From NCBI RefSeq assembly GCF_001592365.1, contig NZ_BCWU01000009.1:62001-126000 (forward strand): DNA of 64,000 bases, written 5' to 3'. Positions within the stretch are counted from its first letter, which is position 1; each line of letters opens with the position of its first letter. The stretch is from Gordonia hydrophobica NBRC 16057. GTDB taxonomy: Bacteria; Actinomycetota; Actinomycetes; Mycobacteriales; Mycobacteriaceae. A program made the translations under genes and the position numbers. The notes under the pieces were generated by a model that was not told the origin of the DNA, did no database searches, and was given only the letters and a program-made list of their open reading frames with translations. This document shows, one piece after another, positions 26,176 through 36,036 of the stretch.

Positions 26176-27570
26176 ATGAAGACCTTCACGAACACCGGAA
26201 CACACGACGGATCACCGCCTGCGGCCGCTGCTGCGGCGGGCACGACCGGCACTCAGGTGACCAAGAAGCAGACCCGCACCGCTGTCGCTTCGGCGACCAT
26301 CGGCACCACGATCGAGTGGTACGACTTCTTCCTGTACGCCACCGCAGCCGGGCTGGTCTTCAATCACCTGTACTTTCCGCAGGACAATCCGGCTCTGGCG
26401 CTGATCCTCTCGTACTCGACCTTCTTCGTGGCCTACATCGCCCGCCCACTCGGTGGAATCCTGTTCGGACACCTCGGCGACCGCATCGGGCGCAAGAAGA
26501 CGCTGGTCGCCACGATGTACATCATGGGAGTGGCCACGTTCCTCATCGGAGCCATTCCCACGTACGACCAGATCGGCATCTGGGCGCCGATCCTGCTGAC
26601 CGTTCTCCGTCTGGCTCAGGGTCTGGCCATCGGCGGTGAGTGGGGCGGAGCCGTCTTGCTCAGCGTCGAGTACGCGCCGAAGAACCGCCGCGGGCTGTTC
26701 GGCAGCTTCCCCCAGATGGGCCTCGCCCTCGGGCTGTTCCTCGGCACCGGAGCGTTCACCTTGTTGAGCACCCTGATGTCCGACGGAGCGTTCCTCTCGT
26801 ACGGATGGCGGCTCGCGTTCTTCGTCAGCGTCCTGCTCGTCGTCGTCGGCGTCATCCTCCGGTCGAAGATCGCCGAGACTCCGAGCTTCCAGGCGGCCCA
26901 GGCGGGCATGGCAGGCCTGGAACAGGACATCCCGCTGAAAGAACTGCTCTCGCATCGCGTTTCGCGCAGGCACCTGCTTCTCGGCATGGGGACCAGGTAT
27001 GCCGAGGGCGTCGCGTACAGCGTGTGGGCGGTCTTCATCATCGCGTACGCGACGAGTTCGTTGGACTTCACGCAGACCGAGGTGCTGGTGTCACTCATGA
27101 TCTCCGCACTGGTGCTCGTCGTGTTCGTCCCCTTCTGGGGCCGGGTGTCCGACTCGATTCCTCGCCGTGTGGTCTATTCGGCGGGAACGGTGGCCTTCGC
27201 CGTGTTCCTGTACCCGGCCTTCTGGCTGCTCCACACCGGATCTTGGGTTGCGCTGACCGCTGTCCTCGTCGTCGCGCTCGGCATCATCTATCCCATGCTC
27301 TACGGACCGGTCGCCGCGTTCTACTCCGAACTCTTCCCGCCGACCACCCGGTACAGCGGCATCTCGATCGTCTACCAGCTGTCCGGCATCATCTCGGTCG
27401 GGCCCACGCCGGTCATCCTCACCTGGCTCGACGGTGCCTTCGGTGTCGCCGTGGCGCTCGGTTACGTGATCGTCACCTGTCTGGTGACCCTGGTGTCCAT
27501 CTGGTGCATCCGGGCCAAGGACATGGACGCGATCAGAGACGCCGAGAACGATCTGCACGTCGTCGACTGA
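26176..27570 (+). CDS. MFS transporter, metabolite:H+ symporter (MHS) family
   Basis: 464 residues, twelve helices. The opening ATIGTTIEWYDFFLYATAAG, then GGILFGHLGDRIGRKKTL and LAQGLAIGGEWGGAVL are signatures of the shikimate/proline/dicarboxylate MHS group, importing organic acids or betaines with protons. Exact substrate unknown. The N-terminus is a Ser/Thr/Ala-rich tail of about 30 residues. Downstream of the TPR gene across a terminator; converges on the AEC transporter. Confidence 0.87.
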   Translation: MKTFTNTGTHDGSPPAAAAAAGTTGTQVTKKQTRTAVASATIGTTIEWYDFFLYATAAGLVFNHLYFPQDNPALALILSYSTFFVAYIARPLGGILFGHLGDRIGRKKTLVATMYIMGVATFLIGAIPTYDQIGIWAPILLTVLRLAQGLAIGGEWGGAVLLSVEYAPKNRRGLFGSFPQMGLALGLFLGTGAFTLLSTLMSDGAFLSYGWRLAFFVSVLLVVVGVILRSKIAETPSFQAAQAGMAGLEQDIPLKELLSHRVSRRHLLLGMGTRYAEGVAYSVWAVFIIAYATSSLDFTQTEVLVSLMISALVLVVFVPFWGRVSDSIPRRVVYSAGTVAFAVFLYPAFWLLHTGSWVALTAVLVVALGIIYPMLYGPVAAFYSELFPPTTRYSGISIVYQLSGIISVGPTPVILTWLDGAFGVAVALGYVIVTCLVTLVSIWCIRAKDMDAIRDAENDLHVVD

Positions 27571-27588
27571 ATCCAGTGCAGAGCAGAG

Positions 27589-27621
27589 ACGGCCGCAGCG
27601 TGTGGATCACGCTGCGGCCGT
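27589..27621. terminator. Bidirectional hairpin between converging transporters
   Basis: Fourteen-base perfect arms ACGGCCGCAGCGTG and complement around a five-base loop, between the MHS and AEC genes. Confidence 0.65.
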
Positions 27622-27632
27622 GTCGTTTCCCC

Positions 27633-28559
27633 TCAGACCACTGACGTCAGATGAAGGACCAGCGGCAGGGTCACCGCAGCAGTGACGGTCTGTACTGCGG
27701 TGATCGACGCCATCAGCCGACTGTCGCCGCCGAGGCGGTTGGCCAGCACGTACGCCGATGGAGACGTCGGCACCGCGCAGATCACCACCACCGCCGCGTA
27801 CGCCGCTCCCGACAACCCGAGGGCACCGCCGAGCGTTGCCGCACCGATCGGCAGGAGCGCGAGCTTGAGGATCGACGTCGTCGCGATTCCCGCGAGGTCG
27901 ACGCGGCTGAGAGCGAAGGTGATCGGCGCACCGGCGATCAGGGTGCCCGCCACGAGTGCCGGCGCCGCGAGCAGAGTCAAGGTGGCCTCAACCGGCTTGG
28001 GCACCGGAATCGCGAGGAGATTGATCGCCAGGCCCGCCGCACATCCGAGGATCAACGGGTTCGTCACCATCTCACGGAAGATGCGGGGGCGGGCACCGTT
28101 CACGCGCCGGTCTCCGTACACGGTCAGGGTGCTGACCGCGACCACGTTGACCAACGGGACCATCACCGCGGCCGCGAGCGCGAAGAGGGCGACACCGTCG
28201 GCTCCGTACAGCGCGTCCATGAAGACCAGGCCGAGATAGGTGTTGATCCGCGTGCCGCCCTGCACCAGCGAGGAGATCGCCGGTCCGGTCATCTTCAGCG
28301 GTCGCTTCAGCAGAAGCACGATGGCGGTGACCGTGAGGATCGGCACGACGATCGACACGATGACCGCACCCGGCGACACCCGGTGCAGGTCCGTCACAGA
28401 GATGGAGGTGACGAACAGCATCGGGGTGAATATGTGGTAGGTCAGCCACTCCAGTCCTCGCCAGAAGCCGGAGTCCGTGAGGACCCGGCGACGGAGGAAC
28501 GAGCCGAATGCCAGGAGCGCGACGATAGGGATGACCGCGCCCAGAATGAGCTGCGCCAA
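27633..28559 (-). CDS. AEC-family (auxin efflux carrier-like) transporter
   Basis: About 308 residues with ten membrane helices in two five-helix halves. Opening LAQLILGAVIPIVALLAFGSFLRRR and the mid-protein GGTRINTYLGL are typical of AEC permeases, which export organic acids such as malate. The start is uncertain: the TTG at 28559, four bases past the upstream stop, fits the family N-terminus, and no ATG is suitably placed. Last gene of the MFS-FMO-OsmC-TPR-AEC operon. Confidence 0.78.
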   Translation of the reverse strand: MAQLILGAVIPIVALLAFGSFLRRRVLTDSGFWRGLEWLTYHIFTPMLFVTSISVTDLHRVSPGAVIVSIVVPILTVTAIVLLLKRPLKMTGPAISSLVQGGTRINTYLGLVFMDALYGADGVALFALAAAVMVPLVNVVAVSTLTVYGDRRVNGARPRIFREMVTNPLILGCAAGLAINLLAIPVPKPVEATLTLLAAPALVAGTLIAGAPITFALSRVDLAGIATTSILKLALLPIGAATLGGALGLSGAAYAAVVVICAVPTSPSAYVLANRLGGDSRLMASITAVQTVTAAVTLPLVLHLTSVV

Positions 28560-28563
28560 GCGA

Positions 28564-30292
28564 TCAGTCCGCTTCGCAGCATTGTTGATCGCGCTGCACG
28601 CTGCGGCGACAGAAGCACGATGCGTGGATCGGGACGTCGGCGAACTCGAGGGCCGCCTGAAGACGATCTGCGACGTCGTCGGCGTCGTCGGTGAGCCGGA
28701 GTCCCGTGAGGCATTCGTGGTAACCGTGGAGCGCCCACACATTGTCCGGATGCTGCTGCGGGCGCGGCAGCGACTCGATCAGCCCCAGGTCCGCCGCATA
28801 CACGGCGGCGGCGTCGGCGAGTCGGCCCTGTTCCAGGAGAAGTGCCCCGAGCGCGTGCCGGGTCGGCTGCATCCACCCCCACGGCTCGTCATAAGGCAGT
28901 GCGTCATCACGCCGGACTGCCTCGACCAGGAGGGCGAACGCCTCGTCGTAACGGCCTTCGCGGTAAGTGATCTCACCGTCGAGCATGGCTTCGGCGACCC
29001 CGAGGATGTCCAGACACGTTGTTGAACAAGGTGCGAGTCTCTGGAACCCGGCGCACCGCCTCTCGGAACGCACCCTGCTCGGCCCGTGCCGCTTCCACCT
29101 GGCCGAGGACGGCCAGTGCGACGCCGCGCGCATACCGGTGAATCGCGGTCGAGACGCAGTACAGCTCCGGATCGGTCGGCAGCGGCGTCGCAAGGATCTC
29201 GTCCCAGCGTCCGAACCGCACGTAGACGTGCAGCCGAGTGGTCAGGAATCCTTCGAGCCAATCCGCCATCGGCGGCGACGTGACCCTCAGAAGGGACTCC
29301 GGGATGGCCTCCTCCAAGTCCGCTGCTGATTCGAGCGCCGGCTGCAGCCGACCCGCGAACATCGCCGCGTAGATACGGAAGTGCAGGTTGTGCGCCCGAT
29401 ACAGGGTGTAGAAGTTCAGCGGCCCCTCGCGCTCGACGAAGAGCCGATCCGCACGAGCGGCATCTCCGTTCGATTCGATCGCCCGACGGTAGTCACCGCA
29501 GAGGATGTCCAGATGGGTCGGCATGTGCTCCAGGTGTCCGGCATCGGGTACCAGCCCGCGCAGTCGGTCGGCGACCGGCAACGCATCCTCGGGCCTCGCC
29601 GACATCTCCATCAAGTGAATGTAGAAGTGCAACACGCCCGGATGCTCGGTACCGCCGGGAAGCTGCAGCGCGGCGTCCAGCACCTCCTTGGCCTCGAGGG
29701 TCCGCGCGCCGGCTGCCGGCTCGCCCGTCATGGTGTCCCACAGCTCCCACGGCGTCAGGTTCATCAACGCATCGGCATACAACGCGGCAACGTCGAGGTC
29801 GTCGCGGTGAGCGTGATACACCCGCCCCATCGCCTCGGCGTACGCGACGCTCCACACCGACTGTTCGGCGCCGTTCGGCCCCTGCGCGCGCGGATACCGA
29901 GCGAGCAGCGCACCGGCCAGCGCAGCCTCGACCGTCCCGTCCTCGGCATGGTCAACCGCGAGGAGCACGGCTTCGTGCGTCCGCGCGGCGGCAGTCTGCA
30001 GTTCGGTCTCGTCGAACGCCTCCCACGGCTTGTTGTAGTTCGGGCCGTGCGCATACGCGATACCCCAGTAGGCCATCGCACACGTCGGGTCGGCGCTCAC
30101 TGCACGCTCGAAACAAGCGATGGCCTCCTCGTGGTTGAATCCGTACGACCAGACCAGCCCCCGATCGAACCACAGTTGCGCCACGGCGTTGTTGCTCGCG
30201 ACGGTGCGACCGTAGTCGCCCAGGTCGAAGTACGGCTCGACGGCATCGGCCCGGACCTGCACGGCCCCGGCTCCATTGTTGTCAGAGTTCAT
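28564..30292 (-). pseudogene. Second TPR protein, frameshifted near 29014-29017
   Basis: Paralogue of the 24375 TPR protein. From the ATG at 30292 the frame runs through YFDLGDYGRTV, WFDRGL, AMAYWG, GPNYNKPWE, YIHLMEMS and HMPTH to ...TRTLFNNV. It then leaves family sequence and stops at 28973. The rest of the family protein (LDILGVAEAMLDGEITY... to CFC...QQCCEAD) continues in another frame to 28564. Adding one GT to the GTGT at 29014-29017 would restore ...NNVCLDILGV, matching VVPCPDILGV of the paralogue, and give 576 residues. So this is a two-base deletion, a slippery phase-variable tract, or a sequencing error. The start has GAAGGA and overlaps the osmC end. Confidence 0.8.
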
Positions 30293-30752
30293 GAATATCC
30301 TTCCCTTCTCCTTCTTCCACGACGTAGACCGACACGACGACGGGCACGGTCGGCCGCAGCACCGCGCAGACCGGGCAGTCGTCCGCAGCGGACCGCGCCG
30401 CAGCCTCCACATCGATGCTCGGCGCAGTCGACGTCACGACGATGTCCATCGCGGCCGCGACGATGCGGTGTCGACCGTCGACGACGCCGAGCGTGGTGCG
30501 AACTCGGGTGCGGACCGACGACACCGGGAGCGCCCGGGCCCGGACGACCGCGTTGAACTCCGAGCTGAAGCAATTGGCCAGCGTCGCGGCCAGCAATTCC
30601 TCGGGGTTGGTGCCGCCCCCGGGTCCGCCGAGTTCCACCTGCGACGCCGTCGCGACGTCGAGCTCTCCTCCCGCACCGCGCACCCGACCGCCCCACCCGG
30701 ACCACTCGACGGTGGCTTCGGCCTGAAGTCCGCCCGATCCTGAATTCTGCAT
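30282..30752 (-). CDS. OsmC/Ohr-family peroxiredoxin-like protein
   Basis: 156 residues. The two redox cysteines of the OsmC/Ohr fold are present: one in LANCFSSEF (about residue 61) and one in CPVCAVL (about 126-129, which has an extra Cys). Members reduce organic hydroperoxides. The start ATG follows GAGGAG. Its end overlaps the TPR start by 11 bases and it begins 11 bases after the FMO stop, so all are in one operon. Confidence 0.85.
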   Translation of the reverse strand: MQNSGSGGLQAEATVEWSGWGGRVRGAGGELDVATASQVELGGPGGGTNPEELLAATLANCFSSEFNAVVRARALPVSSVRTRVRTTLGVVDGRHRIVAAAMDIVVTSTAPSIDVEAAARSAADDCPVCAVLRPTVPVVVSVYVVEEGEGKDIHEL

Positions 30753-30763
30753 TCCTGTTCTCC

Positions 30764-31912
30764 TCATCCCGCTGTCCGCATGTCGGCCGACAGCTGTCGC
30801 GCCAGTGCTGTCGCATCGATGCTGATCTGTCGCAATTGCCCACTCAGAGAGTCGTTGAACCCGAGGAACCACAGTCCGTCGAGGTTGCGAGGATGCTCGG
30901 CGCCCAACGGAATCCCTTCGGAATCGACCACGCCGAGGTGACCCACCAGTCGAGCGAGATCGGTGGTGTAGCCCGTGGCCACAATGACCAGGTCCGGGTG
31001 CAGCACAGAGCCGTCGCGCAACTGGACGCCGGCCGCCCCCACATCGGCCACGCCGTCGACCACGTTCACCGTTCCGTTGCGGACGGCGCGGGCGAGACCT
31101 CGGTCGACGATCGGTATCGTTCCGGTCGCCGCGAAATCTGCGGCGAGCGACGTCGTCGGTGCGGGCAGCCCATGCGGTGCAAGGTCGCCGAGCCATGCCC
31201 TGCGCGCCACCGCCATGGCACGATCGCCGAGCCCCATCGGCAGTCGGGCGACCAGATCTCCGAAAGTCTGGATCGGCAGCGGGCCCAGTGATCGCGGCAC
31301 CATGTGCGGCGGTCGGCGGATCGACAGCGCCACGCTCCACGCGCCCGACGATGCGAGATCGACGGCGATGTCGGCCGCTGTATTGCCACCGCCGACCACC
31401 AGCACATCGCGTCCCACGCCGATGGCGCCGTCGTAGTACGTGCGGGCGTGTGTCAGTCGGCCGGGAAACTCATCACGACCACGCCAGTCGGGCCACTTCG
31501 CCGCCCGCGCGATCCCGGTGGCGACGACGACGTGCCTGGCTCGGAGGTCACCGCCGCAGCCTCGGACCAGCAGGGTCCCGTCCGGCATCCGGTCGACCCT
31601 CTTCACCTCGAATCCCGTCTGCACGTCCAGGGGGCGCGCAACCGCGGTCAAGTAGCCTGCGTAGCGCTGCGCCGACGGGTGGCTGCCCAGGGTCCACGGC
31701 ATCCGATGCCTGGGCAACGAGGACGGCCACCGATGCGTGTTGATGCGCAGCGAACGGTAGGCGTTGAAACAGCTCGACGCCACTCGATCTCGTTCCAGCA
31801 GGAGCGGGCTGATTCCCCTTCTCCGCAATTCGATGCCGGCGGCGATCCCGGCTGGTCCCGCACCGATGACGACCACGTCCCTGATGTCGCCATCAGCTGT
31901 CGATCCGGTCAT
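30764..31912 (-). CDS. FAD-dependent flavin monooxygenase-like oxidoreductase
   Basis: 382 residues. An N-terminal FAD motif VVVIGAGPAGIAAGIELRRRG and a second, NADPH-binding motif VLVVGGGNTAADIAVDL place it with group B flavoprotein monooxygenases (FMO/BVMO/CzcO-like). VIVATGYTTDL is the ATGY motif. The full FMO fingerprint FxGxxxHxxxY is replaced by FPGRLTHARTYYDG, close to it. Could hydroxylate N or S atoms; substrate unknown. ATG overlaps the MFS stop (ATGA). Confidence 0.85.
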   Translation of the reverse strand: MTGSTADGDIRDVVVIGAGPAGIAAGIELRRRGISPLLLERDRVASSCFNAYRSLRINTHRWPSSLPRHRMPWTLGSHPSAQRYAGYLTAVARPLDVQTGFEVKRVDRMPDGTLLVRGCGGDLRARHVVVATGIARAAKWPDWRGRDEFPGRLTHARTYYDGAIGVGRDVLVVGGGNTAADIAVDLASSGAWSVALSIRRPPHMVPRSLGPLPIQTFGDLVARLPMGLGDRAMAVARRAWLGDLAPHGLPAPTTSLAADFAATGTIPIVDRGLARAVRNGTVNVVDGVADVGAAGVQLRDGSVLHPDLVIVATGYTTDLARLVGHLGVVDSEGIPLGAEHPRNLDGLWFLGFNDSLSGQLRQISIDATALARQLSADMRTAG

Positions 31913-33162
31913 GCTGTTGCTCCCATCTCTCGCGGTTCCACGAACCGTGACATTGCCACTGCGCCGATGAGGGGTCCGATCGCGAGAATCACGAACGCGA
32001 CGCGCCATGAGCCGAGGTCGGCGACGGCCGCGACGAGTTGAATGCTGATCACCGTGAATCCGTAACCGATCGCGGTCTGGACGGCGAGCGACGTACCCAC
32101 GTACGACGAGTCGACGGTCTCGCTGAGCGCGGCCGAGAACACGCCGGAGTCGGCGATCACGGCGGCACCCCAGACCACCAGGACCACGAGCGCCACCACC
32201 GCGGGCATCACCGGGACCAGTGGCGACAGGCAGCAGCAGATTCCACTCACGATCAGTGCGGACACCGCCGCGAAACGACGACCTCGCCGGTCCGCGATGC
32301 GGCCGCCGATGATCGATCCGACGGCGCCCGAGACGCCGAGCACGAGAAAGACCAGCAGCCCGGAGGCGATCGGCAACGCCGTCAACTGCGGCGAGATCGC
32401 CACGAGTGCGGGCAGCCACGCCCACAGCGCGTACAGCTCCCACATGTGACCGAAGTATCCGAGGTTGGCAGCTCGCGGCGCCCGCGACCGGAATCCAACG
32501 AGGACATGGCGCGGATTGAACGGTGGCGACGGTGCCGCGTACGGGCCGGTCCGCAGGCAGGTGATGGTGATCGCGGCACCGAGGAGCGCCAACACCGCCG
32601 CCGCGGCCATGACGACGCGCCACGACGGGCCGTGCCACGTCGCCAGCAGGTACGGAAGCGTGGAGCCGATGGTGAGACACGCGATGAACATTCCGAACGA
32701 GCGACCGCGGATCGCAGGCGCCGACCATGTCGCCATCAATTTCATACCGGTCGGATAGACCCCGGCCAGGAACACTCCGGTGCAGGCTCGCATGACCACT
32801 GCGGAGGCGAAACCGTTGGCGGCGAAGGCGAACAAGAGAGTACAGAGTGCGGCGCCGACCGCGGCTAGCGCGATCAGGAGTGGAAGATCGACGCGGTCGG
32901 GAAGGTTGAAGACGCTGCCGGCCAGCGCGCCGACGACGAAACCGAGCTGAACGGCGGCGGTCAGCCAGACCAGGCCCATCGCGCCGAGGCCCCACTCGGC
33001 CTGCAGACTCGGGCCGACCGCCGTCGCTGAGAACCACACCGACAGACTGATGATCAGCGCGGCCGCCAGCACCCCTCGTTGCCACCGACCGCGTGCACCG
33101 TTCGCGTCCGCATCAGTGGGCGCCTCATCCTGGTTCCGACCAGGCATATCCCATCCGGGCAC
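31909..33162 (-). CDS. Major facilitator superfamily transporter
   Basis: 417 residues, twelve helices. LGVSGAVGSIIGGRIADRRGRR in the second half is an A-like motif, and RACTGVFLAGVYPTGMKL is typical of sugar-phosphate or nitrate-type MFS carriers. Substrate unknown. A GTG with GAGGAG ten bases upstream is preferred; ATG at 33147 is the alternative. First gene of the MFS-FMO-OsmC-TPR-AEC operon. Confidence 0.82.
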   Translation of the reverse strand: MPGWDMPGRNQDEAPTDADANGARGRWQRGVLAAALIISLSVWFSATAVGPSLQAEWGLGAMGLVWLTAAVQLGFVVGALAGSVFNLPDRVDLPLLIALAAVGAALCTLLFAFAANGFASAVVMRACTGVFLAGVYPTGMKLMATWSAPAIRGRSFGMFIACLTIGSTLPYLLATWHGPSWRVVMAAAAVLALLGAAITITCLRTGPYAAPSPPFNPRHVLVGFRSRAPRAANLGYFGHMWELYALWAWLPALVAISPQLTALPIASGLLVFLVLGVSGAVGSIIGGRIADRRGRRFAAVSALIVSGICCCLSPLVPVMPAVVALVVLVVWGAAVIADSGVFSAALSETVDSSYVGTSLAVQTAIGYGFTVISIQLVAAVADLGSWRVAFVILAIGPLIGAVAMSRFVEPREMGATA

Positions 33163-33214
33163 CGTCCTGTCTCCTCTCGCCCACGCCGTCCGCCGACGAT
33201 TGACGACAGATAGG

Positions 33215-33255
33215 CCATGACGATCGGGGCGACTGCGTCGTCCCGATCGTCATGG
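33215..33255. terminator. Hairpin downstream of the alcohol dehydrogenase gene
   Basis: Fourteen-base perfect arms CCATGACGATCGGG and complement, extended by an inner CGAC/GTCG pair. Lies past the adh stop and before the next leftward operon. Confidence 0.6.
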
Positions 33256-33270
33256 TCGGTAAGTGTCGAG

Positions 33271-34368
33271 CTAGCGCTGGACGTCGATGACCGCTCTGCC
33301 TTCGATCTGCCCGGCCTCGAGTCGATCGAGGATGGTGGACAGCTCATCGAGCGATGCGGTGGTGCTGACCAGACTCCGCGGATCGAACTTCGCGTCGTCG
33401 AGGATCTTGAGGAGTGCGGGCATGTCGACCCGCGACCGCGCTCCGTACGATCCCTTGATTCCCACCTGCGACCGGACCATCCCATTGATGGGCAGGCACA
33501 CGTCTCCGGTGTTCAGCCCCACCGGCACCGTGCAGCCGCCGGATCGGACCATCGAGAACGCCTGCTTGAACGTTCCGGGCGTTCCGAGCGCCTCGAAGGC
33601 CACGTCCACGCCCAGCCCGTCGGTCAGTTCCTTGACCGCTGCCACCGGATCCGTGTCCGCGCCGTTCACTCCGTCGGACGCTCCCGCGCCGAGGGCGGTG
33701 GTGATCTTCTCGTCGCTGATGTCGATCGCAATGACCTTCTCGGCGCCCATGATCCGGGACATCTGAATCAGGTTCAGCCCCACTCCACCGGAGGCGACCA
33801 CGGCGACGTTCTTGCCGCGCACCCCGCCTGCGCCGTGCTCCACCGCGCTGTATGCGGTCAGCGTCGCGCAACCCAGCAGCGCCGATTCCACCGAAGGCAT
33901 CTGCTCGGGGAGCTCGAAGACGGCGAGCGCCGGAACCACGGCGTACTGCGCCATGCCCGACATCGAGAACATGTGCAGCATCTCGCCGTCCGGGCGCGCC
34001 AGCCGCGACGTGCCGTCGTACAGGGTGCCGTCGGTACGGTTCATCTTGAAGAAGTTGAGGCACAGGTCATCGCGTCCACGCTCGCACTCGCGGCAGAACC
34101 CGCAGGGCATGACGAACGACGCGACGATCCGCGATCCGACGCGAGGCGTGGACGGCGGTACGCCAGGACCGTGCTCCACCACGGTGCCTGCGGTCTCGTG
34201 ACCGAGAACCAGCGGCTTGGCCACCGGGATCCCGCCGCGGACCACGTGCAGGTCGCTGTGGCATACGCCGCAACCCGACACCTCGACGAGGACCTCTCCC
34301 ACACCGGGCGTCGGAACCGGAATCGACTCGATGTGCAGGCCGGCGTCGTCGAGGACGGCCGCCTTCAT
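33271..34368 (-). CDS. Zinc-dependent alcohol dehydrogenase (MDR family)
   Basis: 365 residues. Catalytic zinc ligands are in CGVCHSDLH and GHETAGTV; the structural zinc cysteines are in CGFCRECERGRDDLC. The coenzyme motif is VAVVASGGVGLNLIQ, a variant of GxGxxG with Ser before GGVG. Class III-like layout, NAD(H) or NMO-type cofactor not decidable. Starts 12 bases after the mmsA stop, so it is the second gene of that operon and could make or use an alcohol feeding the semialdehyde pathway. Confidence 0.88.
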   Translation of the reverse strand: MKAAVLDDAGLHIESIPVPTPGVGEVLVEVSGCGVCHSDLHVVRGGIPVAKPLVLGHETAGTVVEHGPGVPPSTPRVGSRIVASFVMPCGFCRECERGRDDLCLNFFKMNRTDGTLYDGTSRLARPDGEMLHMFSMSGMAQYAVVPALAVFELPEQMPSVESALLGCATLTAYSAVEHGAGGVRGKNVAVVASGGVGLNLIQMSRIMGAEKVIAIDISDEKITTALGAGASDGVNGADTDPVAAVKELTDGLGVDVAFEALGTPGTFKQAFSMVRSGGCTVPVGLNTGDVCLPINGMVRSQVGIKGSYGARSRVDMPALLKILDDAKFDPRSLVSTTASLDELSTILDRLEAGQIEGRAVIDVQR

Positions 34369-34379
34369 GTCGCCGCGGC

Positions 34380-35924
34380 TCACTTGGATCCGTCCTTCCA
34401 ACGCGAGGTGACGACCTTCGCGCGAGTGAAGAAGCGGACACCCTCCTCGCCGTACATGTGCGAGTCGCCGAAGAGCGACGACTTCCAGCCACCGAAGCTG
34501 TACCAGCCGACCGGAACCGGGATCGGGACGTTGATGCCGAGCATGCCGATCTTGGTGTCGGCCTCGAAGCGGCGTGCTGCGCCGCCGCTCTCGGTGAAGA
34601 GTGCAGCACCGTTGCCGTACGGGTTCTCGTTCACGACGTCGATGGCCTCGTCGAGCGAGGACACGCGCATCACTGCCAGGACAGGTCCGAAGATCTCATT
34701 GTCGTAGCAGGCGGTACCGGGGGTGATGTTGTCGATCAGGCTCGGGCCGATGAAGTAGCCGTCCTGCTCGAAACGCTCGTTCTTACGGCCGTCGACCACC
34801 AGGGCCCCGCCTGCTTCGCCGCTGGCGTCGAGGAAGCCTGCGACGCGATCGCGATGCTCACGCGAGATCACGGGGCCGAAGTCGCTGCCGCCCTCGTTGC
34901 CCGGTCCCACCGTCAACTTGCTCATGAGTCCGCTGATCTTCTCGATCAACGGGTCGGCGACGTCACCGACCGCCACCAGGACCGAGACCGCCATGCAGCG
35001 CTCGCCCGCGGCACCGAACGCGGCGCCGACGGCCGCATTGGCCGCGTCGTCGAGGTTGGCGTCGGGAAGCACCACCATGTGGTTCTTGGCGCCACCGAGG
35101 GCCTGCACGCGCTTGCCCAGCTTCGTGCCCTGCTCGTAGATCGCCTTGGCTACCGGCGTCGAGCCGACGAAGCTGATCGCCGCCACGTCCGGGTGCTCGA
35201 TGAGCGCGCCCGCGGTAGCCGCGTCGCCCTGCACCACGTTGAACACACCGGGGGGGATACCCGCCTCGGTCATGATCTCGGCCAGGCGAGTGGTGGCAGT
35301 CGGGGACTTCTCCGACGGCTTGAGGATGACGGCGTTACCGGTCGACAGAGCATTGGCGATCATCCACAGGGGAACCATCACCGGGAAGTTGAACGGAGTG
35401 ATGCAGCCGACCACGCCGAGCGGCTCGCGCACCTGGTGGACGTCGATGCCCTTCGAGACGTCACGGCTGTAACGACCTGCCGTGTGGTCAGCGACGCCGC
35501 AGGCGAACTCGATGCTCTCCAGACCGCGGTTGACCTCGCCGAGTGCGTCGACCTTGGTCTTGCCGTTCTCGGTGACGATCAGGTCAGCGAGCTCATCGGC
35601 GTGCCGACGCAGCGCGTCGCGCACCTCGTACATGACAGCGGCACGATGTGCGACTGCGGATTCGCCCCACTCCTTCTGTGCTGCCTTGGCGACCGCGACC
35701 ACCTCGCCGACCTGCTCGGGCGTCGTCACGTTGAAGACGTGCTCTACCTCACCCGTCGCCGGGTTGTACACCGTCAGCTCGCGCTCACCGGTGCCGGCGC
35801 TGTCGCTTCCGTTGACGAAGTTGAGCGGCGCGCGGATCCCACCCTGACCGGGCAGATCTGCAGATGTCGGCGCTGCGTCGGACTCCGTTTGGTGCGAGTG
35901 CGTCATGGTCATGATCGGCTTCAT
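34380..35924 (-). CDS. mmsA: CoA-acylating methylmalonate-semialdehyde dehydrogenase
   Basis: Converts methylmalonate or malonate semialdehyde with CoA and NAD to propionyl- or acetyl-CoA, in valine, inositol or beta-alanine breakdown. Family-specific motifs are clear: GGAKNHMVVLPDA, GAAGERCMA with the catalytic Cys, and FNFPVMVPLWM. 514 residues with about 25 extra at the N-terminus. ATG start with GGAG seven bases before it. Forms an operon with the alcohol dehydrogenase and is divergent from a LysR gene, with a shared palindrome between. Confidence 0.92.
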   Translation of the reverse strand: MKPIMTMTHSHQTESDAAPTSADLPGQGGIRAPLNFVNGSDSAGTGERELTVYNPATGEVEHVFNVTTPEQVGEVVAVAKAAQKEWGESAVAHRAAVMYEVRDALRRHADELADLIVTENGKTKVDALGEVNRGLESIEFACGVADHTAGRYSRDVSKGIDVHQVREPLGVVGCITPFNFPVMVPLWMIANALSTGNAVILKPSEKSPTATTRLAEIMTEAGIPPGVFNVVQGDAATAGALIEHPDVAAISFVGSTPVAKAIYEQGTKLGKRVQALGGAKNHMVVLPDANLDDAANAAVGAAFGAAGERCMAVSVLVAVGDVADPLIEKISGLMSKLTVGPGNEGGSDFGPVISREHRDRVAGFLDASGEAGGALVVDGRKNERFEQDGYFIGPSLIDNITPGTACYDNEIFGPVLAVMRVSSLDEAIDVVNENPYGNGAALFTESGGAARRFEADTKIGMLGINVPIPVPVGWYSFGGWKSSLFGDSHMYGEEGVRFFTRAKVVTSRWKDGSK

Positions 35925-36036
35925 GAGAATCTCCGTGTGCTCTATCGACTGAAACTCCCTGCAGTTGAGCCTGCTGGGGACACTTCCAACGTATGGATGG
36001 AGCACTGTGACGACAATCGCCAAGGCGACCCCGGTG

